Positions 26,901 to 37,784 of a stretch of 64,000 bases of DNA are shown piece by piece. The position numbers were made by a program, and so were the translations under genes. Origin of the DNA: Casuarina equisetifolia (Eukaryota; Streptophyta; Magnoliopsida; Fagales; Casuarinaceae); NCBI GenBank assembly GCA_028551475.1, contig CM052360.1, positions 16,976,501 through 17,040,500 of the forward strand, written 5' to 3'. The stretch's first letter is position 1. Each line of letters starts with the position of its first letter. The notes beneath the pieces were generated by a model that worked only from the letters and a program-made list of their open reading frames with translations, searched no databases and was not told where the DNA came from.

Positions 26901-29900
26901 TGCCGTGGTTTCCTTTCTCTTTTTCATGTCACTCATGATAAGCTTGAACTTTTTGGTCCCCTTTGTTTTTAGGTGCGGTTTGTGGTCATGGGGAATATGT
27001 TTTGCACAGAACTACCAATTCACCGCCGTTATGATCTAAAAGGTTCATCTTATGGAAGATCTACTAATAAAGACAAAGCTCATGAAAATGTTACATTGAA
27101 AGATCTTGATCTAACATATGAATTTCGTATGGATAAATTATTGCGCGAGTCCCTTTTCAGGTATGCTTCCTTGTTTCTAAATTTTGATACAAATTCTGAT
27201 TCTGTAGTTTGTTGGATATCTCTTTTAGAAAGTAATGAATTTGATGTGTCATGAACACCAACACCCCTGGGCTGCAAAACACAAGATCATGACGTGTGAA
27301 TGAAATAGGTCCTAAGTATTTTCTATGATTAGGTGGTTTTAACAACTTAACCAATTTGATTAATTGGTTGGTTAGTTATAACAGCTTAGGATTATGGTTA
27401 GATTAGGTAGTTAGTTGTCATAGCAACTTCGGGTCAACAAAATTGTATTGTAATTGGGAGTTCTTCATCTTGTAGTGAAATTTCTGATTAATGGAATACT
27501 ATTTCTGTTGAGTCTATGTGCTTGTGGTTATGATTAGCATGACATGAGAGCAATGCAACAACTTAGAAGAACATGGAAATTTCTATTATAAGCTCAGACC
27601 CACAATTGATTTGTTGGCTGCTGCCATTTTTTGTTGTTAGTAACAGTAACTTAGTAGTTGCGGGAATCACTTCGGTTTTTTTCTTAACTTTTTTATGTGC
27701 TTCTGAGGCCTCTTAAATTTTTAAAATGTACCTTATAGCTTAGATGGAACCTTCTTCTTCTGTAAGGGTATCGTGGAGCTTGAGATTACAGGTCAAAAAC
27801 CCACTGAAGCCACGTTTTACTTACAAGTAAAGAAGGCTGTGTAAAATGGTTATAATTTCCTTTTTCCTGACCCATAATTCTTTAGCAAATTACTCAGTAT
27901 TAAACTTTTTCTTACAGCAAATAAACATGTGCAGAGTACCCAAATAATCAATCTCTAAAATCTCTCTTGCTCTTAGACATCTGCAAATCTGTTTGTAGTG
28001 GAGAATTTAGTTCATGCTAGCTTTACGTTGTGGCTCAAATCCTTTATGCCTGTGTGGATCAGACCTTCGAATTTATCATAGAAGAATGTAATTCATCTCT
28101 TCCCTTGATGACACTACAACTTCCTTAAGACGTCCTATTACCTCTACAATTCATAGCGATGATGGCAAAATTTTTGTCATCTTTCATTGACAGAGTCTTC
28201 AATATCTCGTTCCCTAGTTGCTTGGAACCTCTCAATTTATGGACTGTAAATCATATAACGTTGTATGTCGTGCCCAAGAGCCAGTAGATGGAAGTGTGAT
28301 CCCAAATCTGAATCACGATTAGAATACCTAGAAACAAGTGAATTTTTCTGAAGTTGATTTACCTACATGAGTTAGATATTAATGAGTTAAAATCATTTTA
28401 ATGCTTTCCTTTTGTTGTAGTGAAGAGACAGAATGAGAGGGAAAGTGCATATCTTGTTACTTCACAGAATCTCGAGGTCCCAGTTTCAGTTGAAATTTAA
28501 AAATATAATTCCACCAAAGAATCCAACTCTCTTCTGATTTGTTTTAAATGCTCCAAAAATTTAGATTGTTGATGCGGATTATGAAACATTGATTTACTGC
28601 GTAGGCACTATATGAGGGTAAACTTGGGTTGTTTGAATCGGTAATTACCCACTATCACTACTTGCTGCTTTCATTTTATCTTTTCAATGTTTTTCCTATG
28701 AGGCCCTGCAATAATTCATATTCTGATGGTGTTGACTTGCTGCTAGTAGCTTAACTTCTTCAGTTTGCATCTGAAAAGAAAATATAAAATGTTCCTAAGA
28801 AGACATAACAACTGTCTTTTACTTCTCATTGACTGTAATACTAGGTTTTTCTTTTCCTTAAAAGAAAGTTTGATTTTCATGAGTATGCACCCGCCTTCTA
28901 ATGTTCATAGAATTCCCTTTTTCCTGTTCTGCAGACAAATTGATCTGGACCGAAGGTTCTTAGAATCTCTGAAGATAATTGATTATAGCCTGCTGTTGGG
29001 GGTACACTTTATAGCTCCTAACCATCTGACAGCTCTCTTAGAAAATACCGGTGCTCCTGATATACCTTCTGGAGATGGTAGATATTTCTTTCCTTTGCTC
29101 TTGCTTGCATTATTTTTTTAAAGATTCTTTTGCTTTTCCAATGTCACTACACTGTTTAGCTGTCCAACGAAGATCTCTGTGATGGTGATGCATGAGACAC
29201 TGTTTCATGGAACTAGTTGTTCTGTTCTGGTAGTGTATGACACATATTTTCTTTTTCCTTGCTTCCACCAATTAAGTTGTTGACTGTCACTTTTTTCTTC
29301 TTTCAATTTTTTATTTTCTGTGGCAGACGATGATAGTACTTATAAATGTTCCATTGTGGATGTAGTGCATTCAATGGTATATAGTGTCGAGCGGGAATGA
29401 GTTATCTGAGTAGGACATTCTGGTATATGTCAGTTTGCCAGAATGGTTACCAAATGACTACATGTTAATGGGCTTATGACATCCTATGTCCCATGTTGTA
29501 AACTCAGTACACTTCTTTGAAGTCGAGGGGCATCAGATCATTTGGCTTGGAGACTTCAAAAGATTACTAGTACTTTGAAACATAGTTATATTTTGTGCTT
29601 TTAAAGATTAGTGAGAGCAAAGATGGAAAATAGGAGGCACTGATTTACCTTCTAATATTATTCAAATTTCAGTTGTGTCTGAGACATCCTTACGTTATAT
29701 TATACTTGTCAAGAAAGTCCTTAGTCTAAATCATATATTTCTTTGCAGACAATATTCATCTCTTTGAAAATCTTTTGTTGTAGAGGGTCACCTTAAACTG
29801 GAGCCGTGCTGTGGTCCAAGCCCGACTTTTGTGTTTATCTTCATTTCAGGGTTCGGGGAGGAATAAAATTTGGTTTCTTGTTTCAAATATTATAGTTACA

Positions 29901-31575
29901 AGCCGATTGGGGGCCTATTGTTCTGCCAGAATGAAATTAATGATGCAGATTTACTAGACATAGCGCTGGACTGACGTCAAAATTTTAGAGATGCCTAGAT
30001 TCATGAAAGATTGAATGTTGATCAAATATGATGGCCTTTAAGTATTGAAATGGTGAAAGAAAAAATATAATGGGCGAGGCACCCCTAAACAATCAAACTT
30101 CGCAGGAGAAGGCAATAAGAAAAGCTTTAAAAGCTTAGGAAATTTATTTGATTATCCACGCAAGTGACTTATCCAATTTTCTTTTCTTTTTCTTCTTTCT
30201 TTCCTTCTCTTTGGTAGGGCAGGAAGAAAAATGGTATCTATATTACATTCTAAAAACACAAACACATACAAATACACATGCATATATATATATATATATA
30301 TCTACTTATCTTGTAAACAGTCTCGATTTACATAAAGGCATCCTTCTATATCAGTTATTATTGGCTTTGAAGATCTTTCACTGAAGCAAATGATCTCTGG
30401 CCAATGCCACCTACACTCCTATTTGTGTGTAGCGGTTGTGAGGTCAGTGCTACGGTCTTCTGGGGTGTGAAGGTTGTTGTGGTTACTCCAATAAAAAATT
30501 GTTACTAAATTGGATCTCTGGCCAATGTTCTTATATCCAGATTCTGAAATTAGATATATCGAGGCTTTACAACAGTTAGGAACAACTGCTAGAAATTTTT
30601 GTGGGTATGTTTTGTGCTTATTATTTATGATGATGATTTATGCCCCAGTTGTATAAAACATGCTAACAACATGAGGATGCAGAACTACCGTAGTTTTGAG
30701 GAACTGAATTGGTATAATTTTGCATCAATCGAGTGAAAATATAATATGACCAGGTGAGAATAAGAAAATGCATGAGTAGGAGGATAATCGCTTGGCATTC
30801 AGGGGTTACTGGAACGGTCTGTTTTACTGTTGCCACTAATTTGGAAGTTGTGTTTTGGACTGGTGTGCATGTGTGTCTGAGGCACTATATCTTCTTTCAA
30901 CCTTCTTTTGTATTCTTTGGCATCGGCTTCCTCTCTTTAAACTTTTAGCTTGTGTTCTGCATCCACCAGGTCCCATCTTTCCTTCGAATGGCTTGGTACT
31001 AGTAACTCATGAACCCGGCTGTGTCAACACAGCACCAGGTCCTCACATCAGAGGAAGTGTATTGAGAGCATTCTCTTTAGGTGACAAGGAAGTTGATCTT
31101 TTACTACCCGGTAATGGAAGGTACCTCCTATAAATTATTTGTGTTGCTGTCATCTCTATTTAATTCCTTTGTTTCCATGGAATGACAGCCCTCATATTCT
31201 GATTTCCTACACCTACTCCATATAGTGTTACATGTTCTAAAATTGGGCTTCTTGCTCACTAGATTCATAGATAACGAGTTGTTGCTTGTTTACTCCAGGG
31301 TACGGGTGCAGTTAGGAGTGAACATGCCAGCTCAGGCTAATCGGAAGGTTCAGCAGGATGAGGAAGATCCAGAAGTAGAACTTTTTGAGGTTTTTGATGT
31401 TGTTCTTTATATGGGCATCATCGATATATTGCAGGAATACAATGTGAAAAAGAAACTTGAGCATTCTTACAAATCCTTGCATTGTGACCCCCGTACCATA
31501 TCTGTTGTTGAACCCAAGCTGTATGCTGACCGTTTTTACAATTTCTTGAGTACAGTTTTTCCAGTGGATCCATGA
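20964..31575 (+). CDS. PIP5K9: MORN-repeat phosphatidylinositol-4-phosphate 5-kinase, PIP5K8/9 type
   Basis: Nine coding exons fit with GT-AG borders and consistent phase: 20964-20980, 21155-22237, 22566-22733, 23751-23916, 26770-26880, 26973-27160, 28935-29077, 30970-31120 and 31299-31575, giving 767 residues. The 17-base first coding exon (MDATE plus two bases) is required to open the frame. Residues about 18-202 hold eight 23-residue MORN repeats; a linker follows, then the lipid-kinase domain from about residue 350. Visible motifs are SGKSGSIFY (glycine loop), K470 in FVIKTL (ATP lysine), DLKGS (536-540), IIDYSLL with D594, and GIIDILQ with D718 followed by the basic activation loop. All catalytic residues expected of the family are present. 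The enzyme converts PtdIns4P to PtdIns(4,5)P2 at membranes. From memory it matches Arabidopsis PIP5K9 (about 815 residues) most closely; PIP5K8 is the sister copy. The linker is somewhat shorter here. Confidence 0.95.
23101..23260. repeat. Imperfect tandem duplication in PIP5K intron 3
   Basis: Two adjacent blocks share GGGA.T.AT.TTGTCTAG.TT.AGT and later a TATTTCAAA..AT segment followed by a purine-rich run. The copies are clearly diverged. They lie in a non-coding intron of about 1 kb. Confidence 0.5.
23917..26769 (+). other. Longest PIP5K intron (intron 4), with an unexplained two-strand open stretch
   Basis: At 2,853 bp this is the longest intron of the kinase gene, between the ATP-lysine exon and the LLKMLPKYY exon. 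Between 24830 and 25130 both strands stay open for 85-95 codons over the same bases. I recognise neither translation. A T-run at 25846-25861 is also present. The extra length may come from an old insertion. Confidence 0.5.
30259..30301. repeat. CA-rich then (TA)n microsatellite in PIP5K intron 7
   Basis: A run of CACA/CATA units passes into about ten TA dinucleotides. It is a simple sequence repeat and no gene content is seen. Confidence 0.85.
30407..30512. mobile_element. 106-bp insertion flanked by a 15-bp direct repeat, PIP5K intron 7
   Basis: GATCTCTGGCCAATG occurs exactly at 30392-30406 and again at 30513-30527, with 106 bp between. Perfect repeats at the two borders and no similarity beyond them fit a target-site duplication of the length that LINE machinery makes. 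The insert ends in an A-rich stretch (AATAAAAAATTG). I see no clear Pol III A and B boxes, so it may be a truncated SINE or another short retroposon. Confidence 0.6.
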
Positions 31576-31708
31576 GGGAGAAGGTCGTCCTCATCTTCTT
31601 TTTCCTTTCTGAGTTTAACCATTTCTGTTCCTCATTGTCTCCTTCCTTTCTTTTCATGCTAACTTGTAATTCTTTCACAGTAATTCGTTGTAAAGAACTA
31701 TATCAGCT

Positions 31709-31714
31709 AATAAA
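31709..31714 (+). terminator. Polyadenylation signal of the PIP5K gene
   Basis: AATAAA lies 134 bp after the stop codon in a T-rich 3' UTR and is followed by a T-rich stretch, as expected for a plant near-upstream element. Confidence 0.55.
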
Positions 31715-33906
31715 ATTATTTTTACTGGGGGTATAGTAATATGTAACGTGCCTAAGGATGAACTCCATTCTTTCTTTGCATATTAAATTTGTCGCGGTGG
31801 ATTAATTTGAACAGCGTCTCAGTAGCATTTTGGAATCCACGAATCGATGTTAGATTTATGCAATGTTGCTTACTGCCTTTCCCTTCCGTCTCCTTTTATC
31901 TTCCTTTTCCAAACAGAAATGGTTTCAGCAAGGAAAGCCCTCTTCTTATGACTCATCCACTAGTCCTTTGTGTTGTACTAACTCTTAGTCTGCAGAGTTA
32001 ACTGTCCGAGGAGGTACTCTGAGTGAGCTTATTTTAAAGAAGAAACCAAGGTTGCCATGATGAAGGCTAAGAGCTGTTCAAAGTTTTTCATGATAAAACT
32101 TGTTTTGTGGCAGAAAGGTTTCCACAAAAATATGATGTTGATTATGAAAATTATGAATTCTATAGCTCACCTCACCCTTTGCCGCTTTAAGGTAGGATTT
32201 CTTGATATGGATCTCCTGAAATTTTTCTGCATATAACTTCTTCCCACTTATAAAAGTTAATTTAATAATGTTTGCCACCTTCACCGAATACTCTACGTGC
32301 TCAAACAAGTTCATCAAGCATGATGTATCAAATTTAGTATTATCATTACATGCCTTGTATTTATCCCTAACTTTGGACTCCACCAGTTTATCTGTCAAGT
32401 TGATATTTGGTATTATTCTACGTGGATCAATACTTAATAGCTATTACAGATGAACTAAAAGGACTTGGACCTTATGAATACTTTCAGTTAACATCTTGCA
32501 ATGTAGCATTTAGGAGCTTTTAACTTCTTTCTTGGCCCAAAGGTCTCACCCAATTCAGAAAGTTTATTTCTCTTGAAAGCAAAATATTGCTTTTCGATCT
32601 GCTATCGTTAGTCAACCAGCCTCTATTATCCCCAGTAGTTTGCCAGTTTGATTCACAGCACAAATACATAGTGGGGTTTTCCTACGCAATTCATTTTACT
32701 GGTTAGTTCATAATCGAACCACGTTATATGCAATATGCAACCATTCCTAACCAATATATACTTCACAATCTTCATTTCCTCGTCTCCTCCTTGGGTTTAC
32801 CTGTTTATTCTAGTACAGGTCGCATAGCTGATTCCCTTAATGGGTGCACAGAAAGCTCAAATTTTAGAGGCATTCACAACTAGGGAAAAGAAGAGCAATC
32901 TTTGAGTCATCCAAACCTTTTGGCTCAAGTCATGCTTCACTTGGGATTGATTGCTTTGTTTGGAGGAGTACTTCAAACATTTATAGCCCATTATCTATCA
33001 TCACACCTAAAAACAAAAAATCAAAATAAAACTATTGAACTCGTTCATAAAACCTTTTCACCAAGACATTCTCAAACGACATCTCCGGTATAGGTACAGC
33101 TTTGCATGAAGAATCCCCAGAATGTGTACACTTTGAAAAGTATTTTTTTTTAAATTTTTTTTAATATTACAATGCATGCAGCCAAGTTGAGAATAGACTA
33201 ATAATGAAAAATTTTCCAAAATTGTTCCTCTCCACATCGAAATCAAGCAGAAAATCAGTAGTTCTAACCCATTTAAGGAAGAAAATAATTAAAAACATGT
33301 AAACAAGAAAAAAAGAAGAAGATTTACTTACGAAATAATAACGAAAGAGACTATTGAAGAGAAATGCTTATTAGCACCTATGATTCACTCAATTTAAGGC
33401 CATATCTTTCATTGCGACATTGGCTAATCTTCAAATAGATCGTTCCTTGAACTGTTTCAGAAATAGTCAGACTGGCAATTATTTTTTTCACTACCATGTC
33501 AAACAGAAATTAGATCTGGATGTTTCTTCTGTTGATTTTTAACACGTGTATGTTTTGCTTTGAACACCATCGACTTTATTGGAAAGCTCGTGAGGTCTTT
33601 ATCGCATCCTCTTGTTTTTTGTTACCCATAAGAAAAAATAATAGCTGCAATCTGCAACATGAAAGCACTAAAACACATACATAGGCTTCTTACAAAAGCC
33701 TACGCACCTAAAAAACCAACCAATCATACAAAGAATTTGCAGCTGATTGGTTGATATTACTTCTCTAGCTTGTGCATTAGACACGATAATCTGGGCATTT
33801 AGAGAAAGGAGTCGTTTCCTAGTATAATAGTGCTCCAATAAACAAGTTCAATTTGGAAAAGAAAAATCATTACACGACATATTGGGTCGTTTTATGCATG
33901 TGTCCC

Positions 33907-33957
<51 letters not shown>

Positions 33958-33984
33958 GAGAGTGAGAGAGAGGGAGGGAGGGAG
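33907..33984. repeat. (GT)n(GA)n compound microsatellite
   Basis: About ten GT dinucleotides run into more than twenty GA dinucleotides, then GAGGGAGG units. It is a clear compound simple repeat. Confidence 0.95.
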
Positions 33985-34151
33985 AAAGCAATGAGAACAA
34001 AGCCATTGTCAACTCAGAAAAGGTATAGCAACTACAAGGTCAAATGGCATCTTCTGATCTTTTTTGGTAACCTCTCTGCCAAGTGGTTCAAAATTATCCC
34101 ATGCAAAGACGGAATTCACACAGGAAATGAAAGAGGAAGGAAGAAATAGGG

Positions 34152-34180
34152 AGAGGGAGAGAGAGAGAGAGAGAGAGAGG
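34152..34180. repeat. (GA)n microsatellite
   Basis: About a dozen uninterrupted GA dinucleotides plus flanking GGGA units. Its complement produces a run of Ser-Leu codons that should not be read as protein. Confidence 0.9.
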
Positions 34181-34545
34181 GATTTAGTGCACCCTTGAAT
34201 ATCTGAGCTGGGCATCCTCACATAGAGGGTTAGAGAAGGAAAGAGTCGTAGGTTGACGGGAATGAAGCCTGGTCCGAGATCACGTAGGGCTGTCAATCTG
34301 AGACAAAAAAAATCCCAGAAAGCATCGACGCCTTAACATCAACTACATGTCCTCGAGCCAAACAACATTCCCACAAACCGTAACTCCTCATGCATCATCA
34401 CCACGAAACACTATCAATTTCTTAGAGAAGAACGAAGCCTACGACCATAAACCTCCATCGTCCCCTCCAAACCATCACGAGGTATGTCTCTCAGACACAA
34501 TCTTTGACAGAAAGACAGAGAACCCTAACCCACCTGGAGAAGGTT

Positions 34546-34601
34546 GGGAGAGAGACAGAAAGACAGAGAAAGACAGAGAAAGACGGAGAAAGACGGAGAA
34601 T
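34546..34601. repeat. Purine-rich minisatellite, GAAAGACAGA/GAAAGACGGA units
   Basis: Five or so 10-base units of the form AGAAAGAC(A/G)G follow one another. A CAGACAGAAAGACAGAGAA precursor occurs earlier at about 34507-34521. The repeat forces an Arg/Lys/Glu-rich run in one frame that has no other protein character. Confidence 0.8.
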
Positions 34602-35860
34602 TCTCCAAACAAGCAATGGAGGCTCCATCTGACCCCTGGGGAACGCAATTCTTCTTTAGCTTTTAAGCAAAACCCTAATCCACACGACTCAATAGGGAGC
34701 CATTGGAGATACCTCATTCGATGACATCTCAGCGTTCTTGTCCGATGCAAACCTCACTCGATATTTCTGCGCGTGTAATCACGTACTCTTTTTCTTTTTA
34801 TTTTTAATTGAACGTAAATTAAGTTCCTTTTTTCTTTTTAGTTACAAAATGTAGAAGCTTCCATCTCTTGGTATCTTGTTTTCCTAAAAGTGGAAATTAG
34901 TTGCTTAATAAAGTCTTTCAACATAACTTACCTTAATCAAAACATCCTCACTCTTCATGTTTTACAAAGATAAAAGAATAAAAAATAAAGATGAGGTTAA
35001 TTCTGTAGTACTTTGTGGTTAAAGGTTCTTAATTATGAAAAAGAAGCCAACTAACTTGACTTCACCCAAAATTACTATATTAATTTAAATTATATGTAAA
35101 ACTAAATAAATATATGGAATTGATTAGCAAAAATAATAAAGACAACCCCATCAAAAACTTAATATTCTAAAATTCAATGATAGGAAAAAGGAGTAGCCTT
35201 TGGGAATGGTATTAGAAGGACTTGTATTAAAATTCATTCCAATTCTTTTGTCTAGTTGCAACAGTGGAATGTAATTCAAATAAATAAATAAATACAAGGA
35301 CTTGTTTTCTTTTCCTTTTTTGTTAATTGTACTTGAATTCAAAATATATGTGTGAATTAACTATTATACTATGTAATATAAATTTAGATTATAATTATGT
35401 ATAATTAATACCAACAAGTATCTTTCTTGTAAAAAAACATATGGTATCTAATGCATTGTGTGAATTTAATTTTCATTAGATAAAAAAAAACATTCAAACT
35501 TATACATAGTTTTGTTTACCATAATTTTCGTTTATCACTTTAAAACTATGTTTATTTTGACCAAAGAAGAGAAAAATGAATTTTCATAGTTCAAAAGAGT
35601 CTACAATATTCAAACCTTCAATTAATTTTAAGAGACAACAAATGTTAAATATTTTAAAGTTTTCAAATATTTGATATTTTAGACTATTGTGTCATCCATA
35701 TTAGTCCTTTTTTTCATTGATTCAAATAATAAATAATGAAATTATGTAAGTAATACGATACATTTTAGTTTGAAGAATGAAATATTAAGATTAGAGTTAT
35801 TAAAGAATACTAAAAACGAAGACAAGACACGTTTTGTAGACTTCACGCTCCTAACAGCGC

Positions 35861-36320
35861 GTAAGCAAAGACCCGTAAAGTGTTCCTACGTGCATTTAAT
35901 TTCTTGACAGCCACCACCCCTGAGACAGACCTGAAACAGAAGTCAAATTAATGTGGCGCCGAGATTCGCGTTTGAAATAATCGGACGGGTCCTATTGGCA
36001 CAGAGCCTGCGTGGTACGATTACCACGTGGTTGGAGTCAATGCACTGCAAGAACCGTCGCTATTTTCATAGGCGGGATAAGCAGTGTCTTCGAAGGGACA
36101 AGACCACGTCGGGAATCGCTATTGGGGGTTTACGTGGAGCGGTGCTATTGGTCATTCAGAATGGGGCCCACCTGAAGAAGGCAATTATGTGTTAATGATG
36201 ATAGACGTGGAATACGGAGAAGGCGGGTTCCGCAAAGGATGGTCAGTCATCTCTGACAAAGTCACAGTCGGGAGGAGGCACGGAATTTCTTCAAGTAGAA
36301 TCCCGGTGGAAACTTATGTC
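35861..36320. promoter_or_regulatory. GC-rich island with five ACGT-core motifs
   Basis: Within an AT-rich spacer this stretch is clearly GC-richer and holds CTACGTGC (35886), the perfect G-box palindrome CCACGTGG (36023), ACCACGTCG (36103), TACGTGGA (36131) and GACGTGG (36204). ACGT cores are binding sites for plant bZIP and bHLH factors. The stretch sits between two gene 3' ends, so it is not an obvious promoter of either neighbour. It could drive an unannotated transcript or be the remains of a promoter moved by rearrangement. Confidence 0.4.
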
Positions 36321-37784
36321 ACGCTATGGGTTCCTTCCCAATTCTTTTTTACAACCAATCATCTAGTTTTTTTTTTTGTTTTTTTTTATATATGGAAAAA
36401 TTAAAATTATTACTTCTTTTTTTTTTTTTAATCAAAATCTACCTTACTCTCTAGGAGTTCGTCCATTGTCCATCTTATACGAGGAGATAGCAAATCGTAA
36501 GGCTACTAAGAGAGTTTATTGTTCACCCCACAATAAAAAATAATAGTCATAAGCTCATTGAATTTGATGTCGATTTGAATTTGATATTATTTGTCATGAA
36601 TATAGATTTCTTTTCAAAATATCAATTCAATGAAAAGAGTAACTAAGTCTTCTTATATGGTCAAATCATCCCATTTACCTTTTTGATATGAGAGAATATA
36701 TCTATTACACTTGAGCTACAATTTATTTTATTATCTTAAATTAGTTATTAGTCTACAAGTGACTAATTTAGTTAGTAATACACTTGATCAAAATCTTTTG
36801 GTTTTAAGTTTGGTATTGAGTGCATAATTTCAAATTATCTTTTATTTGGTGTTTTTGTTTGTCATATATTAATTTGTCATAAAATGTCACCTTTGTTGAT
36901 GTAAAAAAAAAAAAAAATTAAGAATACTAAAAATAAGATTTTTTTTTTATAAGAAATGTACAGAAGGCACTTTGCCCTTATTATAATCTTTGTGTGTATA
37001 TATAAATGCATTTTTTTTTTATGTTTACCTTTTTTTGAAATTCTATCTTTTTATTTGTTTATGGGCATTCACTTTAATAGGAAATAATTTTAAGATTACG
37101 AATGATTGCACATTGATTAAATTGGTGAATCAAATTTCTAATTCTTTAAAATAATAATGCCATAATTTTATCTAGATTAAATGTTTTAAATTTATGAATA
37201 TAAATATATATAATTACATGACAAAATATAGTTACTCAATACGAGGGAGTGGTTTAGCAAGAACAGGGTGTCTTAAAGAAATTGTGGTGCAAGTGTTAAC
37301 TAGGACCATAGTAAGAATCACAATGAGAGGTAAAGAAGGAAGTATTAAGTGAAACATTTTAGAAACTTGTGAAAACCCTTTCGAAGTTGAGTTTGCCTCT
37401 TGAAGAAACTTGCGTATTGCTATCTTTTCTTCACTTCTTGTGAATTGATCAAACATAGGTAGAAAGAAGAGAGTTTTATAGTAGTTCAAAAAATACCACC
37501 CTGTCCACCATTACTACCGATCACCTAATTAGAATCTCAAGCCATTGAAGAGGGATAGGGAATTTTGGTGTCTTGAAATTGAAATATCTTGCAAACGCCA
37601 ACACCTCGCAATGCATAAGAAAAGATGGGCAGCTAGACCACAATAAAAAAAGAAAAAAGGGACGAAAAAATTTATCACACCAAAAACTTATCAAAAAATA
37701 ATGATTTCACAAATTTCAAATGTAAACACGGAATTAAGCGTGCAGCACCTTGAAAACCAATTACAACTAAGTTTCCACAAATAT
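36321..37784. other. AT-rich spacer and 3' flank of the ARGLU1-like gene
   Basis: Mostly AT-rich sequence with T runs (36369, 36418, 37011). A minus-strand open frame at 37489-37232 has one hydrophobic segment (LILPSLPLIVILTMVLVN), but I recognise no family. The 3' UTR of the ARGLU1-like gene must lie at the right end, but I cannot fix its poly(A) site. Confidence 0.5.

Larger units (their letters stand above)
31740..35860. other. Intergenic region downstream of the PIP5K gene
   Basis: I find no convincing coding exon here. Short open frames are interrupted and have low-complexity content. The stretch holds two GA-type microsatellite blocks and a minisatellite, noted separately. Around 34320-34700 the base composition is more exon-like, and a GAGGTATGT donor-like site lies near 34480, but no protein family is recognisable. 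Confidence 0.6.

Noticed and set aside
34009-34296. Minus-strand Ser/Leu-rich protein
   Set aside because: The Ser-Leu run is just the translation of a GA microsatellite.
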